A stretch of 64,000 nt of DNA from Tipula vernalis (GCA_958295665.1 OY282558.1:49359389-49423388); one strand, 5' to 3'. Positions 42,905 to 55,442 are shown, numbered from the stretch's first letter. Numbers and translations are program-made. Notes: generated by a model not told the origin, from the sequence alone.

Positions 42905-43290
42905 CTTAAAGCACTCGCGTATAACATTATTCGAGTGCCTGAATCTCGAAAATTTCGAATTATCTTCAACAAATATCTCGAAACCAAGCATCTCAGAAAA
43001 TCTTAAATATTCTATGGAAGTTTCGAGAAATATAGCGGAACACGAATAATCTCTAAAAGCTCGTCTAATATTAAAAACTCGTATAGAATAATCTTGATAA
43101 ATCCCATAGGCAGTCTTTGCAAAACCTCGAGTAATCTCGAAAATATAGCAATGTTGATAATTTCCAATTCTTTCGAATAATATCGCAAATCTGAAATAAT
43201 AAAGAAAATCTCGAATAAACCTAAAAACTTCGAAAAATCCCAGAAATATATCGGAAACTCAAATAGACTCGAATAACCGCAATACTATAG
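42905..43290 (+). repeat. Degenerate CTCGAATAATCTCGAA repeat
   Basis: Many loosely spaced CTCGAAAAT, CGAATAATCTC and TCTCGAAA units over nearly 400 bp. Smaller or inverted blocks with the same words lie at 40690-40755 and 49890-50240. Units are too diverged for a fixed period. Confidence 0.5.
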
Positions 43291-43984
43291 GCTTCACGCA
43301 AACTATGCATAACGCTCAAATAATATTCGTTGTTAATAGTTTGACCTGACGCAAGGAATTCCTAATGCACCACACCACGATAATTGAAGAAAACGACTTG
43401 CGTTGACGTAACTTTTACGGTTTTGGTTCACCTTTGGTACGATATTCACTTGATTGGTTGACACCACGAAGTTTTTCATTTTCGAAAAAATTGAGATTTT
43501 TCGGAACCGAACGAGATGAGACGCAAACGCTTTTTGCGTGATGTCAATAAGCTCTCTAATTGTCAATCGGACGATTTTTGAGCACCAAATCCTTGCGATC
43601 GCTAAAAATAGGTTTCGGGACCTGTAATTGATGTACCAACGCACATTAAGATTGCTTCATTATTTCTATACATTTCGTAGAAAATTCGATTTTTTTGAAA
43701 ATCACCTTACTTTCGATAGACGTCAAAGGACTGTAAGGACGTTCATCACCTTCAACGCGTTCTCTGCCTTCTTCGAATCGAAAACCCTCAATCTGGATAG
43801 TGCGTTGTCACCAAAATCTGTTTCCAACATTTACAACGTATTGGAAGCCGAAATTCCGTTTTTCGATTAATTGCGTTTCCTCGCAATAAATAAGTGCAAT
43901 TGTATTGCAGTAGGCTGACCAATTAACCTTTTGCTTGACCTTAATTCTAAGGTGACAATTTTTTTTTTATACAAAAGGTAAAAA

Positions 43985-44200
43985 ATAGTTTGAGCGGCGT
44001 AGGACGTACAGCTTCATGCCAACCAATAGTGCTGACATGGAATGTGGGTCGGCCCATGGATTCTGCACTCTCAACATGGGGTCATAGTTGTGTTCATCGT
44101 CATCACTTTTTGCATCCCACCCCTATCGGGATTCAAATCCCGGTACCTCCCGATCTAAACGCCGCAGCTTTAACCACTGCGCCATTTGATCGGTTGGACC
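43985..44200 (-). mobile_element. tRNA-derived SINE
   Basis: Read on the minus strand, 44193-44120 looks like a tRNA. It has an A-box-like TGGCGCAGTGG (44184-44174), an anticodon-arm region, and a B-box-like GGATTTGAATCCC within GGGATTTGAATCCCG (44130-44128 to 44140). A ~130-bp non-tRNA body follows (GTTGAGAGTGCAGAATCCAT...GGCATGAAGCTGTACGTCC), ending in an A-rich stretch near 43985. A tRNA head with internal polymerase III promoter boxes plus an unrelated body is the definition of a SINE. The acceptor stem is poorly paired, so it is not a working tRNA. Confidence 0.7.
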
Positions 44201-46889
44201 GAGATTGATTGAGAATGATTGGGTTAAATAAATTGATTTAATGAGGAAAAAAATTTAAACCACTTTGACCAGAGTTAATTTTGTCATCGACTATATCCAA
44301 AACCTGAAAAGACTGAACAACGCCCACTGTCTGTTGGTCAACGTTATATAATGTTCCCCTTCGACGAAGTTTGCAGTACTTTAGCTGAGATTGCTTTTGA
44401 CAATGAGTCACAAATATTGGAACTCTGACAGAAACTTGGATTGACTGTTCAGCAAAGCATTTCGAGGCTGGACTTCAAATATAACACAACTTCTGATGAC
44501 TAAGGAAATGTAATACGCTCCAAAACATTTTCGAGTTGTTGTGTGAAAGGGAAGGTTAGATGAGTTACGAAAGTACCCAGATGGCCTTTTATGCTTTAGA
44601 ATACTTGGTCATGTAGATCATAAAACTGGAACGAGCTGGCAAGCTATCTGCGAGAGCAAGCCACTCTGCTAACGCGAACTTGAAAAGAAAAGTCTTTGAT
44701 ATGGTTGGGTTCATAGAAACTAAAAATCCATTTTGTGCAGCATATGGTATAAGATGTTGCATGACGCAACTACAAATGCCACTACAAATGAAGCAAGTTT
44801 TGGATTTAGTAACAAGGATGGATTACCACCGTTAGATAGAGAATTATTCATTCAAGGTATGTGATCCCAATGAGATCAATAAAGGTATGTAGGTACCAGT
44901 TGGCCTTCGACTTATGTATTAAAATTATCAGAATGGTTTTCAGCCTCCAAGCTCAATACTGAGGAAGAAAATTGATAAAGTGAAGGCCGAGATACCAGAT
45001 AAAGATAATACCAAGAAATGTCAAAAAACGTTAGGTACAGTAAGAATGTCCACGTAATTTTGGAGAGAGGTACAGGTAATGTACAGATAACAATATACAG
45101 GTGAAGGAAAGGCACCGAGGTGAATGTGAGAGGACACAAAATTAAAAACAGATGGATTGTTCCGTACCTATAACGCATATATATTGCTGAAGTTCAACTG
45201 CCACATTAACGTTGAAGTGTGCGCTTTAGTGTATGGCTGGCATCAAGTATCTTTTTATACACGTGTGTAAAGGAAATGACTGCCCAAATGTCGATCTCAA
45301 GAATCCAAATGTCATCAATCAAGGCAAGATAAAGAATCTTCGAACGACTTGCTGTTCAACTGGCAGAGGAATAGTCGGTTAAATTAAGTATTAATCTTAA
45401 CATCATGATGGAAATAGAGAAGAAAGCATTATTGAAGTCAAAGGATACCACCAAGAGCTGATCAATATTACTATTGGGAAATACCTCTTTTGTATACTAT
45501 GAGTCCAAAGCGGCTCCTTCTGTTGCATGTCAGGGGTGCAAAAAATTCAAGATTTGAGAATAATGGGTAATACTGTTTATGAAACATTCAGAGAGCCTAT
45601 TCAACGTCCAACCCTAAGAAATTGTGGATAATTTAAAAAGTTTACGGACGACATACGTCTCTCTGACGAATTTGAAGGAAACATTATATGTAGTAAGAAC
45701 CTCCAGTAGACTGCCGGGATAATGAGGAAGAAATGTATGATGCACGCGTGAAGAGAGTATTGAAGCCGAGAGGATGATACACAGCAGCACTCTTTGCTCT
45801 CGATGATGCTGATGCACGTTCTTTATTACTAACATTTTTCGTTTCAGATTTGTAGCGAGAAGCAGAAAAATTCTTAGACAACTGACTATTTGTGAATTTC
45901 AGTTTTTGAAGTGATATTCAACTTAACCATAACGAAAAATAATGTAAAGTGTAAGTAATTTTAACACGAACGTTTCTCGCTTATTCCAACTGACCTATTT
46001 AACCGAGCAAATGAAACTTTATCCCTTTTCCCATCATTTTTTGATCAACGATAACAACTGCGATATAATTTTACATTGACGGTGATGAAAGTTCGGTCAA
46101 AATCGGTTTAGTAGTATAGATAGAGTAAATATAGAGGTATAGTTCATGGTGCGCAACTTTTATCAAAAGCTAGTGGATTCCTACGAACACAGCAGGGCGA
46201 TACTTGTTTTTCTCGAAAGTCGGTTTGATTGCATTTACAATTCCATATTTTCGTGTGGTGCTAGGATTAGATCGATATAAGTTTGACTTTGGATTCGTTA
46301 GAAGCTCTAGGATTTTTGGTGTGATGCAGTCTTTTCAGCTGAAAGTAGACAATTTTGTTCGCTATAATCTTAAATATTGAATCCTCAATGAGTTCACTTA
46401 TTGTTTGTAAAACGTTTAGGTGTACTTGCTGAACATTCCTTAAAATTATCGAGCTCAATACATATAAAGCAAACTTCGTTCAAAGTGTAATTGACCTTAT
46501 TGTTGGAACTTAACACATTGTATCATCCCAGTTCTTATCCTGGGTTCCACGATGGTAGTTCTTCCATGTAGAAGACATTTCAAGTCATATTTCGTGTTTT
46601 TAGATCATTGCAGACCATCCATGCTTTTGCTCATTTTGCCCAGCGTTATCTCATTTCCCAATTCATAACTTGTTTATGATAGTCAGTTTCACTCATATTT
46701 TTAAGCATTTCGGTTTCTTTTAAACATAAGAAATGATTTAAAAGTGATGTATTGTGAAAATTAAACAAACAGGTTTCCACCCTTTTGGCATGAATGGGCA
46801 TGTCTTTAGTTTGTGCATGTGGAAGCCTTATTTAGCGCGAAACGGATTACTTCGGACAATCAGCAGTATTTGCTAACCGTTGCTGCACT
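44201..46889. other. Unassigned, probably decayed retroelement or intergenic DNA
   Basis: Base composition is less AT-rich than the flanks, and short coding-like stretches occur, but no domain could be placed in any frame. It lies upstream of Gypsy2 protease, so part of it may be worn gag. No LTR or PBS was identified. Confidence 0.35.
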
Positions 46890-48240
46890 GCCCGTTGTTA
46901 TAATCGTGACCGTGTCGGACATTCTTACAAAACCGCCAGAAACTTGCAGCTCTTAAGTCGGAAGTGATCAAACGATTAAGTCTATCGGAAACCCAACGCC
47001 TTAAAAATAAATAGGCACTAGTTTTCGCTGCAAATGGCTCTTCTATAGTAACTTATGGAGTTAGATTGCTTGGCATCGATATAGGTTTCCGTCGTGAATT
47101 CAAACTGAATTCGAGCTGATTTCCTTTACTCGAACACGTCGGTCATTATTAGTTAATACCATGGACATAAGATCTGCTTCGATCAGTCCCTAGTTTAACA
47201 AAGGAACCCAGATATGATTTGCCGATTAAACACGATATTTTGCATAGAACCGTAAAGGTCGTTTAGACACTTAAAAACACCGGATAGCGAAGAATGAGTT
47301 CGAGTACATAAATTCACTTGGGCTGTATATAAAATCAAAATTGTCCGTCTGACGACTTTGTGAGGATTTTCGTACGCTGAACGAGGTGACAGTTCCAGAT
47401 AGGTATCCCCTTCCCCATATTCAGAATTTCTCACTGAACTTGTAGGGTTGTACTATCTTTTCAAATATAGACCTGATTCGAGCTTGAAGAAGGGGAGATG
47501 TGTACAATAGAGCTATTACAACTCCTTTTGCATTTTTTGAATTCATGAGAATGCCGTATGATCTGCGCAACACTGCGCCGACTTTCCATCATTTCATGGA
47601 TAAAGTGACAGAAGCGTTCGAGAGATCTCTAAAGATGGAATACGTCCATCTCCAGGGAAAATCATGTCTAATGAATAAAACCAAAGCCGCCCTACCTCAG
47701 GTAACACTTCTTTGCCACCAATGAGATTTTTCTCCAAAAGCTCTCCTCACCCGAACGTAAGTATTCTAGAGAAATTACTATCCTTACAAACCATAAACCA
47801 CTGACTACTGCCATGTCCTCAAAGTTGGAGCGAAGCCTCACCAAGTTCGCCACTAGACCACACTAGACCAGTACCGGTGTACCCCTCAAGATAACGATTG
47901 ATTAAGGCAGTCAGTTTAAAAGTAATCTCTTTCAGGAATTTAACCAACTGTTAGGTTCATACAGAATACGGAGTACGACTTATCATCCACAGGCAAATGG
48001 AATGGTGGAGCAATACCATCGTACCCTTAAAGCCTTATTATATGCCAGAGAAAATACCCTGAACTAGAGCACACAGCTACTATTCTGTCTCTTTGGAATT
48101 AGAACTTCAGTCAAGCATGACCTCGCGGACAATGGCATAACTAGGTACACGCAGCACCCGCAGCCCATAGTTAATGAGGCCCACGAGATTTATCAAGCGT
48201 TCAAATATTAGTTCAAAGTCAAGAGCAGATAGATATGGTA
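46890..48240 (+). pseudogene. pol: Gypsy2: decayed protease, RT, RNase H and integrase core
   Basis: Plus-strand fragments in order: protease tail NGSSIVTYGVRLLGIDIGFR (about 47033-47095); RT entry [19 protein letters not shown] (about 47370-47425); RT motif B region TTPFAFFEFMRMPYDLRNTA (47517-47575); an RNase H trace LTNHKPLTTAMSSK (about 47785-47830); integrase FQEFNQLLGSYRIRSTTYHP and QANGMVEQYHRTLKALL (about 47930-48040); and LFGIRTSVKHDLA (about 48090-48130). Frames change repeatedly and the YxDD region is missing. The NGSxIxTYG...DIGFRR block is typical of one Gypsy group and differs from Gypsy1. Confidence 0.75.
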
Positions 48241-48868
48241 GATCAGATTAAGCTTAAAATAGACTCCCCTTCCAAATTTGTTAAACGGGACATTTCTTGG
48301 AAATCTTTAAGAAAAGACGGTGGTAAAGTTTTTAGAGAAATAAGAAATCGTTCCTGTTGCTATTAAATATTTTCTTAAAGTAAATTTTCTAAACTCCTTT
48401 GAAATCAAAGCTTTCGACATCGATAACGATAACGATTTTAGTGTTTGCTGGGTTGATTTATTTGTAATATACGTTTTGAACTTTAAATTTACAAATCAAG
48501 TTTTGATCAGAAAAGATTAAATTTGGTTTGTAAAAGACTGAATGTTATTGTATAATTTCTCATTTACCGAATCTACCGAGTTTTTGGTGGTTTTCGGCGA
48601 GGTTCTCCTGTTTCATATCCCCTTATCTCGGATTTCACCTTTTGATCACTTTTCAAAATTAGCATAGAAATGGGAAGGGTGATATTCAGACTTAATTAGT
48701 AATTCGCTGTTTCAAAATAGTTATTCGAGAATCCTAGAGCCTATTCGAATATTCGAAGAATATGATTGTTCTATACCGTTTTGTTGAGCTTATTTTTAAC
48801 TTGCTTAATAGCATTTTACTTAGTAATCCTAGTAACATTAAATTACTTGACAAATAATGGCAGTGTGA

Positions 48869-49862
48869 AGTTTCTGACAAATTGACAAAAAACCTTACAA
48901 CAGCTAAAAAGTCTAAAGGGACTGCTCCACTTTTGCTATGTGGATATTTGAAATGACTGACGAGACATCGTAGAGATGTCTTGATACAAAAATGCCATGT
49001 GGTAAAATTGGGTCGTTAGGAACATATTTATGTGACCCGTCCAACATAAATTTATTCAAGTTTCAAAAATGTCACGTGGTAAAATTCTGTAGTTGAGATT
49101 TCTATGGGCCATTGAGAAGGCATCGTAGAGATGTCTAAGTAATACCGAGTATGCCATTTTATTGTATTGACCTGTGTGCATGATTTCTAGCAGACAACAT
49201 ATTTATGCGACCCGTCCAACATAAATTTATCCAAGTTGCAAAAATGTCACGTGGTAAAATTCTGTAGCTGGGATTTCTATGGGCCATTGTCAAGGCATCG
49301 TAGAGATGTCTAAGTAATACCGCATGTGCCGCGGAAAGAAAGTTTTTAAGGGTTGGACGATTTATTGCCCTATTAAAAGACAAAACAGAGCGCTTATTAA
49401 ACGCAATAAACGTTTTACAAGCGTTTAAACCAACTCCCAAATCAAGCAGCGAAAAACCATGATTCTGAGGAAGAGCCAGATAATATAAATAACAAAGAAA
49501 ATTGGAACAAACCAATTCGTCTATACGAATCCCCAAAACACATGGGAAAACGTCACATGGGAAACACTCGGCAATACTTAGACATCTCTACGATGCCTTG
49601 TCAATGGCCATAGAAATCTCAACTACAGAATTTTACCACGTGACATTTTTGAAACTTGAATAAATTTATGTTGGACGGGTCGCATAAATATGTTGTCTGC
49701 TAGAAATCATGCACAGAGGTCAATACAATGAAATGGCACACTCGGTATTACTTAGACATCCCTACGATGCCTTGATCTAAATTCCAGCTACACAATTTTA
49801 GTGTAGTGGAGCATTTACACTTTTTAACTTTTGTACGGTTTTTTGTCAATTTGTCAGAAACT
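48869..49862. mobile_element. Foldback-like element, 994 bp, long inverted repeats with internal tandem units
   Basis: Left end AGTTTCTGACAAATTGACAA; right end, read inward, the same 20 bases, followed by AAAACCxTACAA and CTCCACT on both sides. The arms are long: ATGTCACGTGGTAAAATTCT, CATCGTAGAGATGTCTAAGT and CCCGTCCAACATAAATTTAT occur in the left arm and inverted in the right arm (49560-49800). The left arm holds a ~176-bp tandem duplication (landmarks at 49036/49212 and 49065/49241). The central loop (49325-49560) has a 125-codon minus ORF without recognisable motifs. Long modular inverted arms define foldback-type elements; no target duplication was seen. Confidence 0.7.
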
Positions 49863-49889
49863 CAATATTTACCTGAATTCAATATTTAC

Positions 49890-50420
49890 CTGAATTTTCA
49901 GAATTTTTCGAATATTTCGTGCGTTTTCTACATTTTTACAGCAGTAATTTTTCGATATTATTGAAATTGTTCGAGATCAACCGATATTCACATAATATAG
50001 ATATGATTCTAATTTTTCTGGGGTAATTGAGATTGTTCCGCGGTTTATTCTAGATTTCTTAAGCTTCTCGACATTTCTATCTGTAGGATTATTCGAGATG
50101 TTGAGAGATTTTCAATTTTGAGCTTGAGTAGTGGGAACTTTCAGAGGTTACACATTTAAATCTGAATCGTGATATTTATTAGATTTTTCGAGATTTGGAG
50201 ATTTCTCCAATTTCCTAGGTTATTCGAAATTATTCAAGAATGTGTTATTTACATTTTACATGACGGTGATTAGCGTGTATAGGATTTCCTTTGGTTTTAC
50301 ATACTTCTTACTTAATACTAAATTTCAGAACTTCCTAAAATATTCAAGAAATTTTGAAAATTGTACTCGAAATTTCTGATGCTTTATCGATATATTTAGA
50401 AATCGTCTTGGCATTAAGTT
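49890..50420 (-). repeat. Degenerate TTCGAGATTATTCGA repeat (inverse of 42.9-43.3 kb)
   Basis: Repeated TTTTTCGAATATTTCG, TTGTTCGAGAT and GGTTATTCGAAATTATTC words. It is the reverse-complement sense of the CTCGAATAATC repeat at 42905-43290. Confidence 0.45.
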
Positions 50421-50639
50421 GATTGCAAGAAATTTTGTTTTTATTGAGGCCATTGAACTAAATCACGAGCTGTTTCGTTATCTCGAAATTAGATACTTTA
50501 ATTAATGCGAGGCTGGACAATAGGAAGAAATAAGTTTTTAATCTTTACTTGTTCATAAATAAAAGAATTTTTAGGGGCCCAAGAAAAATTTGGCGGGTGG
50601 GTCCGAAATTAGTAGTTACGCCACTACTCGCGCGGATGC

Positions 50640-50864
50640 ACTCCAGCAGATCCTAGTCGATCGCCTGCCACAGTCGATATGCAACGTCGTAAGGACTTAA
50701 TGGACTTTGACCAAGTTTTCGTCAGAGTGGATAAAGTTAAGATCGGCTTAACTCCTCCATATGAGGGGCCATATAAAGGAGCGAAACGACTTCGTAAGTA
50801 TTTTGTTATAGAAATAATGATCCACTTGTACCAAACGCAAAAAGAAAACTTAATTATAAGTTGA
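50640..50864 (+). pseudogene. pol: Gypsy integrase C-terminal (GPY) fragment
   Basis: The ORF contains FVRVDKVKIGLTPPYEGPYK followed by RLRKYFVIEI, matching the HVFVRxD...PLxPPYxGPYxV...KxFxI signature at the C-terminus of Gypsy integrases. It is in the same orientation as Gypsy2 and probably its displaced tail, separated from it by 2.4 kb that include the foldback element. Confidence 0.7.
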
Positions 50865-52838
50865 TATTATTGAGGCCATCCACGCTTTTCTTCATCAGCA
50901 GGGTCAAAATCCAACGGCAACTATAATAGTAGTTAGCAATATTCATTGCCGCAGAATTTTTTTTGAACAAAATGGTTTCAGATAAAATTTTTGAGTCAAC
51001 TGAATAAATGACGCAAACACATTATGGAACGGATAACGCAATATTTAACTGAACATTGACCGAGATTATACGATATATACGATTATTAAAATTGCATATG
51101 CAACTCATATCTAGCCCAAAATAATAAATAAATTTCTAGTTTAACTCATAAAATTTGACCACAACAATGTGCAAATCGCTTACATATTTAAAAAATACTT
51201 AGAACAGTTTTCAAACGATTACATTAAATTAGCATTAGTTCATAATAAATGCTTTATGTATTCTTTATTAGCCTGTTTGAATGATTTAATGGTTTTGGGT
51301 CAACTTTAAATTTTTTTTGTGTGTGGATTACATGCGTACGGAATTTTAATGCCTTATCTGGATTATAAAATGCGATTGTCTACTATAAAATTTAATGAAG
51401 CTTATGTATGTATAATTGTGCTCTACATCGTAAATATAACCTAAGAGTATATTGAAATTGAATTTGTTCAGGTAAGTAATTTTACTTGTTCGGTTTTGTT
51501 AATCCGGCCCATAAATCATCTTCATCAAAAATATGAATTCCATTAGGGTGCAACAAATTTAACCTAAAATCTTAACATTCGTCATGTACATAAATCAATT
51601 AAACTCTGTACGTTCTAATCTCCAACACAAAAAACTGGTCCAAGTGAATAATAAAATTAGGTCGACAGAGTATTATTCATTATTATAAATGCCTATAACT
51701 GAAAATCAGTTGACGTAGGTTATCAATTTAAAATTTTCTTAATACCGTCTTATTATAATAAATAATAAAAAAAAAAAAACGAAAAGGGTTATTGGACTAG
51801 ACATCATACAAAATGACCTTAACCAAATTTACATATAAACCTTTTGTAGTTACATACTTAGGTTTGTGTTTAGTTGATTAGATGTTCATGTATCACGAGT
51901 TTTTGGTTGCTTGTAAACGAGGTTGTATACTATATGTACAAATATCAAACAAGTGTTTTGTTGAATCGATGATACATCATGCAATCAAATTATGTATAAA
52001 ATACGATTTAATGGATCACGAATTTTATAGTTTTCAAAACTCTACCGATAATGAGATCGAAAAAATCGTGAATTAATAATTTGATGTGATTAATGATTAT
52101 TTTTACCGCGTATACGCGGATTATTTTCATTGTCACGGGTACGTACATCCGGGATATTTTAAAAATTCCTTACAATTAAATAAAATAATTTGAACGAGGA
52201 ATTTGATTGATTTGATTGACGATGTTCTTTGATCACCTTTAAGCATTTTCCAGAACGTATATGCAAATTAAAAATTTTCTATCAATTAGTCTAGACCGTA
52301 GCGTATCGATTCTATTCACACATGCAGCAACAACTCAAAAGTCGTTAAATTTTATTAAAAAAATATTAATACACAAAACATAAAAATGGTTGAATTAAAT
52401 AAAGTCACGTATTACAAACCTATAATGCATCAATCATAAAATTTTTAAACCTGTAAGCATAACTGATAAAGGCACATATGCACATATGAAAGCGTCGATC
52501 GGTAAAAATTCATTCAATATTCCATAAAAGTTAGTTTGAACTCTTTATTAACCATTCGGCTAATATTTATTATGATTGGTGGTTATTATTGTACATAGAA
52601 TACTCGTACGTTAGAATTTAACAATAGAATATTATGGGATTGATTGATTGTTTGGTATATGTGTACGAATAATAATTATAACTGTTTTACAACATGTATG
52701 CGTATAATGACTTAATCGTACAACATGCAAATGCAAACGTATTATACGTGTAATGCATTATGACCAAATACGAAATCTAGAAACCATCTATAAGACGAAA
52801 TACACAAACAAATTTGTCGTTTGGCCTTATTTTGTTGA
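50865..52838. other. AT-rich intergenic DNA
   Basis: No coding or structural feature recognised. Poly-A near 51768 and scattered TATA-rich runs only. Confidence 0.5.
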
Positions 52839-52928
52839 TTATTATTATTATTATTATTATTGAAGGGCCATGTGGGCGATAAGTCACCTCGCATTGCGAC
52901 CTAAAAGATATATTGTGCTGGACATTGC

Positions 52929-53720
52929 TTAATTATCCGTCCAGTTAATATTCAGGTTCTTAATGAATCTGATAATAGTTCCGGCCGGTATAAGATACAT
53001 ACTATCTAGGCTCATTGATCTCCCTCCTAGATGTTGCAGTCTTTGCTGAAAAAGGACTGGGTATTGGCACAGAACTAAGGTGGCTGCTCTAAGGTGTCCC
53101 TTAGTGACGCCGCAGAAGGGTTCTGGTCCAATAAATGGAGAGGCAGAAACCCTCGCGGGCGAAATCATCATCTGCCTCATTTCCATCGATTCTAAGAACC
53201 TTTAAGGCCAATTGGCTTGGCAACCAAGGACTTCGAGAGGGCAGTGCCACTCTTGTATATTCCTGTTCCCGCCCCATTTTCCGTTTTTGATCCATCTGTA
53301 AACCAAACTGCATGAACCCTCGCTCAAAGGATGGTTCAACTGCACTCACACACCGCGGTCAGGTAACCGCATACAGTCGGAAGGCAGTCCTAAGTTAGGG
53401 TCTGTCTGAAATTCATAAGGATTTCCAGATGACCCACCACCATATTGCCTGGGTTGATATTTCCTTCCGCCTGCATTTTCAGGGCCATAATTGCAGCATC
53501 CTTTTAAACATGCAGGTGTAACGGTGTCAGTCCTAGAAGTGACTCCATCGCAGCGATTGGCCATGTTTTCATAGAGCCCGTAACACCGATGCAGGCTATA
53601 CGCTGAACATTATTCAATAAAGTTTGCGTTGCCTTCTACTCAGTCTTAGGCCACCATACAACCGATGCGTAGGTGACCATAGGCCTAATGATTGTAAGAA
53701 ATGAACAGTAGAGTCTTTGA
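52929..53720 (-). pseudogene. LINE3 RT C-terminus and RNase H remnants
   Basis: Minus-strand segments include RIACIGVTGSMKTWPIAAME and LLGLTPLHLHV, which match RLACLGITGAMRTCPTAAME and LIELTPLHIHV in LINE2. They also include WxTDGSKTEN-like and SKSLG pieces (53300-53220) and IGPEPFCGV (53130-53100, matching IGPEPFCGI in LINE2). Order and content follow LINE2 residues ~640-900. Frameshifts are frequent, and the central RNase H block is partly deleted (FAREGFC near 53150). Confidence 0.72.
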
Positions 53721-54259
53721 CAGGCTAAGAAAGGTGGGGATCTGGTACTGGATCAAGCTGGGGCGTATTTCCTCAATACCTATTTGAAGTAAAACTGGCA
53801 AGATATCTTCCCCTCCAGCGGATTTCAAAGGTTTGAAATACCCAATAGCCCATCGCACCTTGCTGGGTGTGAAAATTTTCCCAGAGAGACTCCAGATCCT
53901 ACTGTGAGGCGCATAGGGTCACTTCACTTGAGGGATCATGCGGGTTCTCTTGGGCTCCTACCACTACTGAATCCGGAAAGTGGGTCGCTAACAGTACCTC
54001 TAAGGTTTCCTCCCCGTTTTCAGTGAACCGCCGATGGAAAGAATTTTCTGGAGACGAGCTGCAGTGGGTAATTCATTGATCCCCTCACAGAAATTAATCC
54101 AGGCAGCTCTTTTGAATTTTCTTAATTCGAGATTATATTCCGTCAAGGCCATCTTATACTCGCCCCATTCACCGGAGCGTTTAGCCTTGATGAATAATCT
54201 TCTCGATTTTCCCCTCAGTTTACCTGGCAGCTATTCTCGTAAGCCAAGTGTATAGAATT

Positions 54260-54960
54260 ATGCAGCTGGTTTGAACAGATCTCCAAACTCTCTGGAGATA
54301 TTATATTCCAAACAAACGAAGGAATTTCTGATTCGAGTGAAACTCGTCCCAGTCGGTCAGTTTTGGAATTCTAATTTCCTTCCGCTGCATGGTCTCAGCC
54401 GCCAAATCGAATCTGATGTACAAGTGGTCCGATAATGAGGCCTCTACAGATATATGACAGATTTTAACCAAGTCAAATCTAGGACCTGTTGCCTAATCGC
54501 ATTTATAAAAGTAAGTTTCTTTCCCCTATTGACAATGTCTACATTATTTGAGATCAGAAATTCAAAAAGGTACTCACCCCTGTTATTGATGTCCGTCCTA
54601 CCTCACACCGTGTGGTGCGCGTTTGCATTGCATCCTATCATGTAGGCCAGCCCATTGCGTTTGCAATGAGTTATGAGCCGCCTAACTTCAAGTGGAGGTA
54701 TTAAGTGTGAGTCTTCAGGAAATTAGGCGGAGGCCATTATAGCCTCCTGTTTGCCTCTTTCACCCAGAACCTCCACCATTACTGCAACCAAGTCCCTGGA
54801 GATGAACTCTGAAATGGAAATAAAATTAATTTGCGAACTAGCCAAAATAGCCGCTCTTGGACTCTCAGTTCCGTTATAACAAATCAACTTACCCACTTGA
54901 TTTCAAGTGAAGTTTCAGCAGTGCTTGATTCAGCACTATTTGGTAAGCCTCAGCCACGAT
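54260..54960 (-). pseudogene. LINE3 endonuclease domain
   Basis: Minus-strand reading contains NGTESPRAAI, FISRDLVAV, then MIGCNANAHHTVWGRTDINN (the catalytic GxNANAHHxxWG block) and LTFINAIRQQVLDLT. The last part corresponds to TFINSTRREVLDLT at the truncated start of LINE2. The LSDHLYIRFDL end (about 54410) completes the fold. Several stops and frameshifts are present. Confidence 0.75.
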
Positions 54961-55048
54961 CAGCTGTGCACTCTCCCATGGCTTGATATTCGCTATGGCC
55001 CCCACTGAGCCACTGAAAAGTGGCCTGGTCAGCGCAGGTTTCTACCAG

Positions 55049-55442
55049 TTAACCAGGCCAAAGCTGACAGCCAAGGAACTTAGGTTTAAGCTCCTTGGTC
55101 TCTTGCTCTACCACCATATCCAGGATACCCTCCTGGACAGCCAAAAGCTGCTCTCGAACGATCTCCGACTCCGCGGCCTGCCTGAAAGTAACTCCAGACG
55201 AGCGGATTCTCTTCGACGGTGAGGCCTCAGTGGGAGCACAAATCTCCCTTTGTGGCCGCATCGCCAGAAGCCTTGTTTCGTTTCCTTTCTTCGTTTTGCT
55301 TTCCAGCGGCTCCACACATTTTCACACGAGGAGCCGCGACAGGTTTGTCAATGGTGTCCTCCTCGATGTCAATCCTCCTATCGCTGGTGAGTGACGCTTT
55401 GGGAGCCTTACCATCCTTATTTTGATTATCTTTGTTTGACAT
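55049..55442 (-). pseudogene. LINE3 ORF1 fragment
   Basis: Minus-strand frames start at ATG 55442 (MSNKDNQNKDGKAPKASLTS) and continue in another frame with ESEIVREQLLAVQEGILDMV. The same 5' leader and start region recurs in the second copy near 60320-60410, which supports this as the real 5' end. The segment is charged and probably helical; the zinc knuckles expected near the ORF1 C-terminus were not found. Confidence 0.5.

Larger units (their letters stand above)
39811..43984. other. AT-rich intergenic DNA with simple repeats
   Basis: No supported gene. A minus-strand ORF at 40392-40613 (GDQTSSRDIVLSKPDGQLKR) could be a worn retroelement C-terminus, but I cannot place it. The stretch holds a 39-bp tandem duplication, a CA/GT microsatellite and TCGAATAATC-type degenerate repeats, listed separately. 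Confidence 0.4.

Noticed and set aside
43333..43870. Two ORFs of 103 and 80 codons as a transposase
   Set aside because: No DDE, HTH or zinc motif could be placed, and the frames are on opposite strands.
44120..44193. Functional tRNA gene on the minus strand
   Set aside because: The A-box and B-box are recognisable, but the acceptor stem does not pair well and the sequence continues into a SINE body. Annotated as a tRNA-derived SINE.
51882..52076. 64-codon plus ORF as a small gene
   Set aside because: No motif, and codon content is typical of AT-rich chance ORFs.
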